Assembly: GCA_016196035.1 (NCBI GenBank) | Contig: JACPYM010000051.1 | Coordinates: 1 to 64,000 of the forward strand | Source of the DNA: Acidobacteriota bacterium | Lineage (GTDB): Bacteria > Acidobacteriota > Blastocatellia > RBC074 | DNA: 64,000 bases | Reading direction: 5' to 3' | In this document: positions 53,848 to 64,000 of the stretch, in pieces | How positions within the stretch are numbered: the stretch's first letter is position 1 | How the letters are laid out: every line of letters starts with the position of its first letter | Notes under the pieces: generated by a model | What the model was told of the DNA's origin: nothing | The model's database searches: none | What the model saw: the letters and a program-made list of their open reading frames with translations, nothing else | Made by a program: the position numbers and the translations under genes

Positions 53848-54423
53848 CTACTTCGGAGATTCGTGCGACTTCTCGTTCAAGAGTCGGTTCGCATGAAAGA
53901 TATAGTGAATCCCTGATAACAACGCCATTAGAAATGTAGCAAGGCAAGTCACGGTAATTAAACGAGTATCCAGAGCGAAGGCATTTGCTGCGAGGAAGAC
54001 GGCAATGGTGACGATTTGTACTAAGGTATTAAGCTTACCCAGAGCCGAAGGACGAAACTGACTAAAGCCAGTTGAGATGTTGATCGCTAACGCTCCAAGC
54101 ACGATAAAAACATCACGACTGATGGCCGCCACAGTTACCCAAAATGGAATGGGCAGTGTTTTCGTCAGTCCGTGGCTTGAAAGGACGATGAAGGCTGTTA
54201 CCAATAACAGTTTGTCTGCCATCGGATCAAGAATTGATCCCAATTGGGTTTTTTGGTTAAAAGCGCGGGCGAAAAAACCATCTAGTCCGTCAGTCACGGC
54301 CGCGCTAAAGAATAGCGCGAGCGCCCAGGTGAACTCCTGGTAATAAATGGCAATCACAAAGATTGGCACTATCAACAGGCGTAAGATGGTCAGCAGGTTT
54401 GCCAAAGTAAGGGCAGATGACAT
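53848..54423 (-). CDS. pgsA: CDP-diacylglycerol-glycerol-3-phosphate phosphatidyltransferase
   Basis: A 191-residue membrane enzyme of phosphatidylglycerol synthesis. The CDP-alcohol phosphotransferase motif DGLDGFFARAFNQKTQLGSILDPMADK (near 45-71) has all the required Asp, Gly and Arg residues. About five membrane segments are present. First in an operon with the AI-2E transporter. Confidence 0.92.
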   Translation of the reverse strand: MSSALTLANLLTILRLLIVPIFVIAIYYQEFTWALALFFSAAVTDGLDGFFARAFNQKTQLGSILDPMADKLLLVTAFIVLSSHGLTKTLPIPFWVTVAAISRDVFIVLGALAINISTGFSQFRPSALGKLNTLVQIVTIAVFLAANAFALDTRLITVTCLATFLMALLSGIHYIFHANRLLNEKSHESPK

Positions 54424-54526
54424 TGGGTTGTTTCAAATCTAATTGATGCGTGAATGGTACTAATGCCTGTGTATCATAACTTTTTAGTTTTTCATTTCAA
54501 GGCAACTTGAGCAATAATGCACGGCT

Positions 54527-55261
54527 ATGAGGACTCTGGTTGTAGGTGATATCCATGGTAAACGCATATTATTTGAGCGGCTGCTGGAACAAATGAAATA
54601 CCAGCCTGGCAAGGATCGGCTGGTATTAATTGGTGATCTCGTAGACCGAGGAGAGGACTCGCGTGGCGTGGTTGAGCGTGCAATTGAGTTGAAAAAACAG
54701 GCTCCCCAGACGGTCACGGTTATTCGGGGCAATCACGAAGTCATGATGCTTTCAGCCTTGGCGCAACCTGGCAGCGAAGAAGTTGAGCTATGGTACATCA
54801 ATGGCGGGATTGAGACGCTGCAAAGTTATCTTGACGAGGAAGGCAACCTCACAATTCCGGAAGAACATTGTAACTTTATTGCCGATTTGCCTACTTGGGA
54901 TGAGGACGAACACGCCATTTATGTTCATGCCTCATTGGTAGAAGATGGGAGTGGTGGCTTTTTTCATCCCAAGGAAACCCCTGACCATCCAGCGCTAATC
55001 TGGGCGCGTAATCGTCACTTTTTTGCCGAATACGGAGGCAAGACCGTAGTTTTCGGTCACACGATTACAGGTATGCTTTTCGGAGAGCGGGAAAAGGTTT
55101 GGTTACGAGACCATTTGATCGGAATAGATACGGGTGCTTATTTGACAGGAGTTCTCTCAGCAATTGAACTTCCTTCACGCAACGTTTTTAGCGTTAGCGA
55201 AGACACAGGCCAGGAAGAGCCGCAAGGTTTGGCTGAAAACAAGAAGAAATTTTGGCTCTAG
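54527..55261 (+). CDS. Metallophosphoesterase, PPP-type protein phosphatase
   Basis: A 244-residue phosphatase. The dinuclear metal motifs are complete: GDIHG (8-12), GDLVDRGEDSRG (about 37-48), GNHE (about 69-72), and later His in YVHASL and VFGHTITG. It resembles bacterial PrpA/lambda-type Ser/Thr phosphatases or diadenosine tetraphosphatases (ApaH-like). Which one cannot be told. It is divergent from pgsA and lies next to the IS element. Confidence 0.88.
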   Translation: MRTLVVGDIHGKRILFERLLEQMKYQPGKDRLVLIGDLVDRGEDSRGVVERAIELKKQAPQTVTVIRGNHEVMMLSALAQPGSEEVELWYINGGIETLQSYLDEEGNLTIPEEHCNFIADLPTWDEDEHAIYVHASLVEDGSGGFFHPKETPDHPALIWARNRHFFAEYGGKTVVFGHTITGMLFGEREKVWLRDHLIGIDTGAYLTGVLSAIELPSRNVFSVSEDTGQEEPQGLAENKKKFWL

Positions 55262-55343
55262 CAACTAACTGAATAACAAAGGGTAAGCCACTGGTTTGAG
55301 CAGTGCGACTCGCACAGCTTTGAGCGTTCTAGGAGTAAACTTT

Positions 55344-55377
55344 TCCTCTGGAGGCTTGATGAGCCTTAACCAGAGGA
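55344..55377 (+). promoter_or_regulatory. Hairpin that sequesters the transposase start
   Basis: TCCTCTG at 55344-55350 pairs with CAGAGGA at 55371-55377, and inner bases 52-56 pair further (AGGCT with AGCCT). The stem covers the GGAGG site (55350-55354) and the loop holds the ATG at 55359. Translation control of this type is known for IS200 tnpA. Confidence 0.7.
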
Positions 55378-55805
55378 GAACTTTATTTCTGGAACAAAGT
55401 TATCAGAGCTTGTCCCACACCAAGTGGGATTGCAAATATCACGTGGTGTTTGTCCCCAAATATCGGCGCAAGGTGTTGTACCGTGAGTTGCGGCAGCAGT
55501 TGGGGGCGACCTTCCACGAACTGGCGCGGCAAAAAGAGTGCCGCATGCTAGAAGGCCACCTCGTGGCGGATCATGTGCATATGTGCATTGAGATCCCGCC
55601 CAAGCACTCAGTGGCCTCGGTGATCGGGTTTATCAAGGACAAAAGCGCGATTGCGATTGCGCTTTTGCAAGGCAAAGAACGCGACTTCAATGGCGAATAC
55701 TTTTGGGCGCGCGGCTATGCGGTTTCGACGGTCGGTTTCAACGTCGAGCAAATCTGCAAATACATTCGCGAGCAAGAAGGTTCGGACGGCAGCGGACGTT
55801 TCTAA
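55359..55805 (+). CDS. tnpA: IS200/IS605 Y1 transposase TnpA
   Basis: A 148-residue HUH single-strand transposase: SLSHTKWDCKYHVVFVPKYRRKVLY, the HUH motif in VADHVHMCIEIPPKHSVASV, FWARGYAVSTVGFNVEQI and the catalytic Tyr in CKYIREQE. The tail after EQE (GSDGSGRF) is shorter than in many relatives, so a late C-terminal change is possible, but all catalytic residues are present. The GGAGG site 4 nt before ATG 55359 sets the start. Confidence 0.9.
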   Translation: MSLNQRRTLFLEQSYQSLSHTKWDCKYHVVFVPKYRRKVLYRELRQQLGATFHELARQKECRMLEGHLVADHVHMCIEIPPKHSVASVIGFIKDKSAIAIALLQGKERDFNGEYFWARGYAVSTVGFNVEQICKYIREQEGSDGSGRF

Positions 55806-55915
55806 ACGGGTTTGGAGATTTTGACTTGCTCAAGGTCACCCTACCCATTCAATAGGTCGAGCGTCTTTGCGACGCTCACGCTCATCAAGCCACCCGCTTT
55901 GCGGGTGGTGTCTGA

Positions 55916-56480
55916 CTTGCCAACCGTTACTGAAACGCCCCACGAGAAAGCCGCGCCTCTCCAATAACTATTTGCCGAAAAATCATGCAAACAATGCGAA
56001 ACCGGCTTGACAGACCAGGGACTGATTCGTATAGTCACGGGCTTTGTCGGGTACATTCTACTCGGCAAACAAATTAAGCAGCGTTTTGAAGGTCGTTAAG
56101 TGCAGAGGCGCTGCTTGCTGGTTGAATTTGGGATTACACTTTGACAACCAGATGAGAAAGTATTGTGGCGTTGCGTTTCTAGCGCATTCATCGTTCCAAA
56201 TAGGATAGCCAAAATTGCGGGCAGCAATTTTGGCTATCCTGGTCAGGAGAATACGCCACAGAGAAACTCGGCGACGTTGGGACGCCAAATCTGCACATGT
56301 TTAATTAGACGAATATCCCACATTCCTAAACAGTTTCATCAATAGGGCAGTGATCAAGTTATTGGGTAAGTCCAGTATTTGTTTTCACTGACACGAATGC
56401 AAGTTTGAGCGCGGATGAGCCTCTTATTTTCAGCCACAGTGGTGGCACGCTGAGAGGATTAAGCGTTCGGATAGAGTACT
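55916..56480. repeat. Intergenic region with a 17-bp inverted repeat
   Basis: The gap between the IS element and rpsL. It contains a perfect inverted repeat 56202-56218/56224-56240 with loop GGGCA. Small frames here (for example 56058-56288 on the minus strand) look non-coding or like decayed sequence. The str operon promoter must be in the last 150 nt but I cannot place it with confidence. Confidence 0.55.
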
Positions 56481-56894
56481 ATGCCAACTATTAGCCAGTT
56501 AGTACGCAAAGGCCGTAAGGCAGTACGTTATAAAACTTCCAGCCCCGCGTTGCAGTCATGTCCGCAACGTCGTGGGGTTTGCGTCCAGGTGAAAACGCAA
56601 ACGCCAAAAAAGCCGAATTCGGCTTTGCGCAAAATTGCACGCGTGCGTTTAACCAACGGGATCGAAGTGACTTCGTATATCCCTGGTATTGGGCACAACT
56701 TGCAGGAACACTCGATTGTGTTGGTGCGTGGCGGACGTGTGAAAGATTTGCCGGGTGTACGATATCACATTGTGCGTGGCACACTTGATTCTGCCGGTGT
56801 TGCCAATCGCAAGCAGGGACGTTCAAAATATGGCGCGAAACGTCCGAAAGAAGGAGTTGCTGTGCCAGCCAAAGGCGGAGCGAAGAAGAAATAA
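56481..56894 (+). CDS. rpsL: 30S ribosomal protein S12
   Basis: A 137-residue S12: [33 protein letters not shown], the universally conserved [23 protein letters not shown] (near 42-64), and [29 protein letters not shown]. The Lys in TPKKPNS and in VKDLPG, where streptomycin-resistance changes map, is the wild-type residue. First gene of the str operon. Confidence 0.97.
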   Translation: MPTISQLVRKGRKAVRYKTSSPALQSCPQRRGVCVQVKTQTPKKPNSALRKIARVRLTNGIEVTSYIPGIGHNLQEHSIVLVRGGRVKDLPGVRYHIVRGTLDSAGVANRKQGRSKYGAKRPKEGVAVPAKGGAKKK

Positions 56895-56923
56895 CCCAGA
56901 GCAGAAACTAGGTTGAAGCAACT

Positions 56924-57394
56924 ATGCCGAGAAGAAGAGAAGTTCCTAAACGCGAGATTTTGCCTGACCCAGTATACAATAGCCCGTTGGTGGCTAAATT
57001 CGTCAACACTCTGATGTGGGACGGCAAAAAGGCCGTGGCGGAAGGCATCCTTTATGGCGCGCTCGATAAAATTAAGGCGAAGAGCGAAGAAGATCCACTG
57101 AAGATTTTCAAAAAGGCGATTGAGAACCTTCAGCCTAAGGTTGAAGTCAAATCCAAACGTGTGGGCGGTGCCAACTATCAAGTGCCGGTCGAGGTAAATG
57201 CCAGTCGTCGGGTAGCGCTGGCGATGCGCTGGCTGGCAAACTATGCCCGCGAGCGCGGTGAAAAGACTATGGTGGATAGACTGGCTGCCGAAATTTTGGA
57301 CGCCGCCGCGAGCAAAGGCAATTCGGTCAAGAAGCGCGAAGACGTGCATCGCATGGCTGAAGCGAATAAGGCCTTTGCAAATTACCGTTGGTAG
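56924..57394 (+). CDS. rpsG: 30S ribosomal protein S7
   Basis: A 156-residue S7 beginning [36 protein letters not shown] and containing [18 protein letters not shown] and the C-terminal [20 protein letters not shown]. Full length; 29 nt after rpsL, in the str operon. Confidence 0.97.
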   Translation: MPRRREVPKREILPDPVYNSPLVAKFVNTLMWDGKKAVAEGILYGALDKIKAKSEEDPLKIFKKAIENLQPKVEVKSKRVGGANYQVPVEVNASRRVALAMRWLANYARERGEKTMVDRLAAEILDAAASKGNSVKKREDVHRMAEANKAFANYRW

Positions 57395-57522
57395 GTTTTT
57401 CAGGAGAATGAAGGAAAGGTGGCTGGAGAGCGGCTCGTAGCGTAATTGCTGGGAATCGCAACGGCACACCGCAGACATAGGGCTAGTCGGCATCAAGCTG
57501 TACGACAGACTAGCGGGGTAGT

Positions 57523-59619
<2,097 letters not shown>

Positions 59620-59696
59620 CAGTTTCCTCTCGGCTTCGCACGCGCGAAACGGGAGAAGGTTTGTTGATCTTCTGATTCAGACTTTGAGGAGCAAAC

Positions 59697-60762
<1,066 letters not shown>

Positions 60763-60771
60763 TAGTTTTCA

Positions 60772-60798
60772 GAAAGGGGCAGTTCCACTGCCCCTTTC
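60772..60798 (+). terminator. Hairpin between tuf and rpsJ
   Basis: Perfect 12-bp arms 60772-60783 and 60787-60798 around TCC. It has no T-run and is 16 nt before rpsJ, so it may end part of the str transcripts or protect the tuf message rather than stop them all. Confidence 0.65.
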
Positions 60799-60814
60799 GA
60801 GCGGTTGAATAGAA

Positions 60815-61141
60815 ATGCTGAACGACAAGATCAGAATTCGCCTGAAAGCTTACGACTACCGCGTGCTTGACCAATCCACGCAGGAAATCGTCGAGACAGC
60901 CAAACGCACCGGCGCGCGCGTGGCGGGGCCGATCCCGCTGCCCACGGTGAAAAACAAAGTCACTGTGTTGAAATCGCCGCATGTTGACAAGAAGTCGCGC
61001 GAACAGTTTGAAATTCGCACGCACAAGCGGCTGATGGACATTCTCGACCCCACGCCGCAAACGATGGACGCGCTGATGAAGCTCGACCTGCCGGCGGGTG
61101 TGGATGCCGAGATCAAAGCTTTCGGACGAGACCGCAGATAA
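60815..61141 (+). CDS. rpsJ: 30S ribosomal protein S10
   Basis: A 108-residue S10 (also NusE): [40 protein letters not shown] and [37 protein letters not shown]. First gene of the S10 operon, 33 nt after the hairpin-bearing gap. Confidence 0.96.
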   Translation: MLNDKIRIRLKAYDYRVLDQSTQEIVETAKRTGARVAGPIPLPTVKNKVTVLKSPHVDKKSREQFEIRTHKRLMDILDPTPQTMDALMKLDLPAGVDAEIKAFGRDRR

Positions 61142-61145
61142 CCCT

Positions 61146-61232
61146 CAGTGGTCAGTGGTCAGTGGTCAGTGGCCAGCAAAAGTTGGCGACAGACGACTGA
61201 CGACTGTAGAGACTGACGACTGGCAACTGAAG
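61146..61232. repeat. Inverted array of GTCAGTG words between rpsJ and rplC
   Basis: About four tandem GTCAGTG heptamers (61146-61173) are followed after a spacer by tandem complementary GACTGAC words (61190-61230). It fills most of the 104-nt gap in a ribosomal operon. Confidence 0.88.
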
Positions 61233-61245
61233 GAGTACCAATCCA

Positions 61246-61878
61246 ATGGTAAACGGAATTATTGGTAAAAAAGTTGGGATGACCCAAATCTTCGCGCCCG
61301 ACGGAACGGTGACACCCGTGACCGTGATCAAGGCTGGCCCTTGCGTCGTGGTGCAACGCAAGACGGTTTCGAGTGATGGCTACGAAGCCGTTCAACTCGG
61401 TCTGGTGGAAGAAAAAGCGCCCCGGAAAACGAACAAGCCGATGGCGGGCCACTTCAAAAAAGCTGGCATTCCGCCGACGCGCGTGCTGCGCGAGTTCCGC
61501 TTGCAAGATGCGGGCGACAGCGCAAACGTGGGCGACAAAGTGCTGGTAGATGTTTTTGCCGTGGACGACAAGGTCGAGATCATCGGCACCAGTAAAGGGC
61601 GCGGCTTTGCCGGGTTTATCAAGCGGCACAACTTCGGTGGCGGACGTAAATCGCATGGTTCGATGTTTCACCGCGCGCCGGGTTCGATTGGCGCTTCGGC
61701 TTATCCTTCGCGCGTGATCAAAGGCACGCGGATGGCGGGCCACATGGGCGTCGAGCGCAAGACGATCAAGAATTTGAAAGTCGTTGCGGTGAATGCCGAA
61801 GAAAATCTGTTGCTGATCAAAGGTTCCGTGCCTGGTCCGAACGGTGCGGTCGTGGTCATCAAGAAGAAGGCCGAGTAA
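61246..61878 (+). CDS. rplC: 50S ribosomal protein L3
   Basis: A 210-residue L3: [33 protein letters not shown], the conserved loop [31 protein letters not shown] and [16 protein letters not shown]. Full length. Confidence 0.97.
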   Translation: MVNGIIGKKVGMTQIFAPDGTVTPVTVIKAGPCVVVQRKTVSSDGYEAVQLGLVEEKAPRKTNKPMAGHFKKAGIPPTRVLREFRLQDAGDSANVGDKVLVDVFAVDDKVEIIGTSKGRGFAGFIKRHNFGGGRKSHGSMFHRAPGSIGASAYPSRVIKGTRMAGHMGVERKTIKNLKVVAVNAEENLLLIKGSVPGPNGAVVVIKKKAE

Positions 61879-61908
61879 ACGAGTTTCTATTTTGCTGAGA
61901 GGGCGGCG

Positions 61909-62535
61909 ATGCCGACTTTAGACGTTAAAAACCTGAAAAACGAAACCGTTGGTCAGATCGAGTTGAGCGATGACGTATTTGGTGTCGCGCTCAACGAAGC
62001 CCTGATCCACGACGCGGTAAAGAATTACCAAACCAACCAGCGCCAGGGCACGGTCGCGACCAAAACGCGTGGCAATGTCTCGGGCAGCGGCAAAAAGCTC
62101 TGGAAGCAAAAGGGCACAGGGCGGGCGCGTATCGCCAGCCTGCGTTCGCCGTTGTGGAAAGGCGGCGGCAATGTGCACGGGCCGCAGCCGCGCGATTGGA
62201 CGACCGAGATGCCGAAGAAGATGAAGCGCGGGGCGCTCAAGTCCGCCTTGTCGGAGCGGTTGCGCGAAGGCAATCTGGTCGTGGTCGAGGAATTCAACTT
62301 GAGCGATCACAAGACCAAGAGCTTTCTCAGCGTAGCGCAAGGCTTCGGCTGGGGCAAAAAGACGCTGATTGTCGAGACGGTGGCGGCAAAGAATTTGGTC
62401 TTGGCTTCGCGTAACGTGCCGGACGTCAAAGTAGCGAACGATGCGAATGTGAATATCTATGATGTGATCTATCACGAGCAGTTGGTTTTCACGAAAGCGG
62501 CTATCGAAGCTTTACAAGAAAAGCTGAGCAAGTAA
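61909..62535 (+). CDS. rplD: 50S ribosomal protein L4
   Basis: A 208-residue L4 with the exit-tunnel loop [46 protein letters not shown] (near 58-100) and the C-terminal [28 protein letters not shown]. Full length. Confidence 0.97.
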   Translation: MPTLDVKNLKNETVGQIELSDDVFGVALNEALIHDAVKNYQTNQRQGTVATKTRGNVSGSGKKLWKQKGTGRARIASLRSPLWKGGGNVHGPQPRDWTTEMPKKMKRGALKSALSERLREGNLVVVEEFNLSDHKTKSFLSVAQGFGWGKKTLIVETVAAKNLVLASRNVPDVKVANDANVNIYDVIYHEQLVFTKAAIEALQEKLSK

Positions 62536-62573
62536 GTTCGTCTGCATAAAAGAAGAGGTCACGAGGAACGACT

Positions 62574-62918
62574 ATGGCTACGACGATTTGGGATGTGCTC
62601 AAAGCCCCCGTCATCACTGAAAAGGCGATGATTCAGAAGGAAAAGAGCACCGAGCCGATCAAAGATTCCAAGAATAAAAAGGTCATCAAGCGTGACCGCC
62701 AATTGCTTACTTTCCGTGTGAATGGCAATGCAACCAAGCACTCGATCAAGACGGCGGTCGAAACGATCTTCAAAGTTAAAGTTGATCAAGTGCGCGTCGC
62801 TAACTATCACGGCAAATCGGTGCGCCGCGGGCGCACGGAAGGCAAGCGGCCCGATTGGCGCAAGGCGTATGTCACCTTGAAGCCCGGCTTCAAGGTTGAT
62901 TACGCGGATTCAATCTAG
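62574..62918 (+). CDS. rplW: 50S ribosomal protein L23
   Basis: A 114-residue L23: [52 protein letters not shown], ending [11 protein letters not shown] short insert near 20-38 ([20 protein letters not shown]) makes it slightly longer than usual. Confidence 0.95.
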   Translation: MATTIWDVLKAPVITEKAMIQKEKSTEPIKDSKNKKVIKRDRQLLTFRVNGNATKHSIKTAVETIFKVKVDQVRVANYHGKSVRRGRTEGKRPDWRKAYVTLKPGFKVDYADSI

Positions 62919-62972
62919 TGATGAGTCAGGTGGTTTTCCTAACCAGTTCCTGATGATTGAAGAAGAACTAAG

Positions 62973-63797
62973 ATGGGCATCAAGAAACTTACACCAACCA
63001 GTCCGGCGCGGCGCTATCAGACGTATCTGACGAATGACGAGTTAACGACCGAGACGCCGCACAAGCCGCTGCTCGACAGCAAGAAGCGCACGAGTGGCCG
63101 CAATAGCAATGGCCGTATCACCGTGCGCCATCGTGGTGGCGGACACAAACGTCATTACCGTGTGATTGATTTCAAGCGCGACAAATTCGGCATTCCCGGC
63201 AAAGTGGCGACGATTGAATATGATCCGAATCGTTCGGCGCGCATCGCCTTGATCAATTATGCTGACGGCGAGAAGCGCTACATCCTTTGCCCGGTTGGGC
63301 TGACGGTTGGTCAAACAGTTGTTTCCGGACCGGAGTCTGACATTTTGACGGGTAATGCTTTGCCGATCAAAAACATTCCGCTCGGCACCCAGATCCACAA
63401 CATCGAAATGCGCCCCGGCAAGGGTGGTCAGATGGCACGCAGCGCCGGCAGCTTTGCGCAATTGGTCGCCAAAGAAGGCGGTAACGCACAGCTTCGACTG
63501 CCATCGGGTGAAATTCGCATTGTGACGGTTGAATGCATGGCGACGATTGGCCAGGTTGGCAATGTCGAGCATGAAAACGTTTCGCTGGGCAAAGCGGGCC
63601 GCACGCGCTGGAAAGGCATTCGCCCGACAGTGCGCGGTGTGGCGATGAACCCGGTGGATCACCCGCACGGTGGCGGCGAAGGCAAAACTTCGGGTGGCCG
63701 CAATCCGGTGACGCCCTGGGGCCAGCCGACGCGCGGTTACAAGACCCGCAATAACAAGCGGACAGACAAGTTCATCGTGAAACGGAGAACGAAGTAA
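62973..63797 (+). CDS. rplB: 50S ribosomal protein L2
   Basis: A 274-residue L2: [38 protein letters not shown] and the conserved [28 protein letters not shown] with the His that lies near the peptidyl-transferase centre. Full length. Confidence 0.97.
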   Translation: MGIKKLTPTSPARRYQTYLTNDELTTETPHKPLLDSKKRTSGRNSNGRITVRHRGGGHKRHYRVIDFKRDKFGIPGKVATIEYDPNRSARIALINYADGEKRYILCPVGLTVGQTVVSGPESDILTGNALPIKNIPLGTQIHNIEMRPGKGGQMARSAGSFAQLVAKEGGNAQLRLPSGEIRIVTVECMATIGQVGNVEHENVSLGKAGRTRWKGIRPTVRGVAMNPVDHPHGGGEGKTSGGRNPVTPWGQPTRGYKTRNNKRTDKFIVKRRTK

Positions 63798-63868
63798 AAG
63801 TGAAAAGTGAAATGTGAAATGTGAAATGTTAGGGATCACGGTTCACGGTTCACGGTTCACGGTTCACT
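63798..63868. repeat. Inverted array of GTGAAAT / GGTTCAC words before rpsS
   Basis: About four tandem GTGAAAT-like words (63801-63830) are followed by four or five GGTTCAC words (63838-63867); the cores GTGAA and TTCAC are complementary. It spans nearly the whole 80-nt gap between rplB and rpsS. Confidence 0.9.
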
Positions 63869-63877
63869 GAGAAAGCT

Positions 63878-64000
63878 ATGGCACGTTCAATCAAAAAAGG
63901 CCCGTTCATTGACGATCATTTGATGAAAGCCATTGAGCGGATGAATGCGGCGAACGAAAAGAAGGTGCATAAAACCTGGTCGCGCCGTTCGACGATCACG
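63878..64000 (+). CDS. rpsS: 30S ribosomal protein S19, 5' part
   Basis: The first 41 residues of S19 ([20 protein letters not shown] then [12 protein letters not shown]) are present before the window ends; the rest lies beyond. The ATG at 63878 follows the word array by 10 nt. Confidence 0.94.
   Translation, partial: MARSIKKGPFIDDHLMKAIERMNAANEKKVHKTWSRRSTIT

Larger units (their letters stand above)
55300..55915 (+). mobile_element. IS200/IS605-family insertion sequence
   Basis: One transposase gene flanked by subterminal hairpins. A left hairpin at 55344-55377 encloses the ribosome site. At the right end are two hairpins (55859-55877 and 55890-55908, the latter CCACCCGC with loop TTT). 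There are no terminal inverted repeats, as expected for this family. The exact cleavage sites are not identifiable; ends are approximate. Confidence 0.82.

Noticed and set aside
55805..55915. Right end of the IS as a standard terminator of a gene
   Set aside because: Two stacked hairpins without a T-run after a TnpA gene fit IS200/IS605 subterminal hairpins better.
56058..56288. A 76-codon minus-strand frame upstream of rpsL
   Set aside because: It reads through an inverted repeat, has no ribosome site and no recognised family; more likely decayed or non-coding.

Overview
The window is a GC-rich bacterial chromosome segment of 64 kb. The gene content suggests an acidobacterium, perhaps of the Blastocatellia. 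Pointers are an ECF sigma factor next to a membrane Ser/Thr kinase, MacB-like permeases without ATPases, an M2 (ACE-like) peptidase lipoprotein, a c-type cytochrome with a PHM-like domain, Cys-motif/carboxypeptidase-regulatory proteins, and several toxin-antitoxin modules. This placement is inference from gene content; there is no rRNA gene or other taxonomic marker, and I see no tRNA.

Layout. 0-7.7 kb: PfkB sugar kinase, a MazEF-type module whose toxin is frameshifted, a DUF4288-like protein, argG, the M2 peptidase, a trans-sulfuration PLP enzyme and a Cys-motif membrane protein. 7.7-14.5 kb: cytochrome/PHM protein with a coupled small membrane protein, then the ECF sigma/kinase pair, with many hairpin repeats between them. 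14.5-28.4 kb: mostly housekeeping or accessory single genes (DUF4432 epimerase-like protein, MDR reductase, ThrE-type exporter, rnhB, msrPQ, a large SPFH protein, a VapBC45-like module, an M24 peptidase). 28.4-30.4 kb: brnTA, a MacB-like permease and a permease remnant.

30.4-37.6 kb is the most interesting part: a one-strand gene cluster for a thiazole/oxazole-modified peptide (TOMM/LAP RiPP). In transcription order it has a 119-aa precursor whose core reads CCCCIACCCCCC, a CPBP membrane protease, an E1/ocin-ThiF-like partner protein, a YcaO cyclodehydratase ending in PHPYP, a SagB-type flavin dehydrogenase, a TPR protein and a short final gene. Together these could bind the leader, convert up to ten cysteines to thiazolines, oxidise them to thiazoles and remove the leader. 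A second MacB-like permease follows upstream.

39-48 kb: a secreted protein of unknown function, nagA, a dienelactone hydrolase, an SDR, an NlpC/P60 hydrolase, a glycosyltransferase and a polysaccharide ABC-2 permease. 48-52.5 kb: heat-shock operon dnaK-hsp20-dnaJ-hspR behind a sigma70-type promoter overlapped by a HAIR-like HspR site. 52.5-56 kb: AI-2E transporter, pgsA, a phosphatase and an IS200/IS605 element. 56.5-64 kb: str and S10 operons (rpsL, rpsG, fusA, tuf, rpsJ, rplC, rplD, rplW, rplB, start of rpsS). The tuf gene carries two frame-breaking deletions.

Across the window, intergenic gaps hold many perfect or near-perfect hairpins and a second class of inverted arrays built from short tandem words. 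Some lie inside the heat-shock and ribosomal operons.
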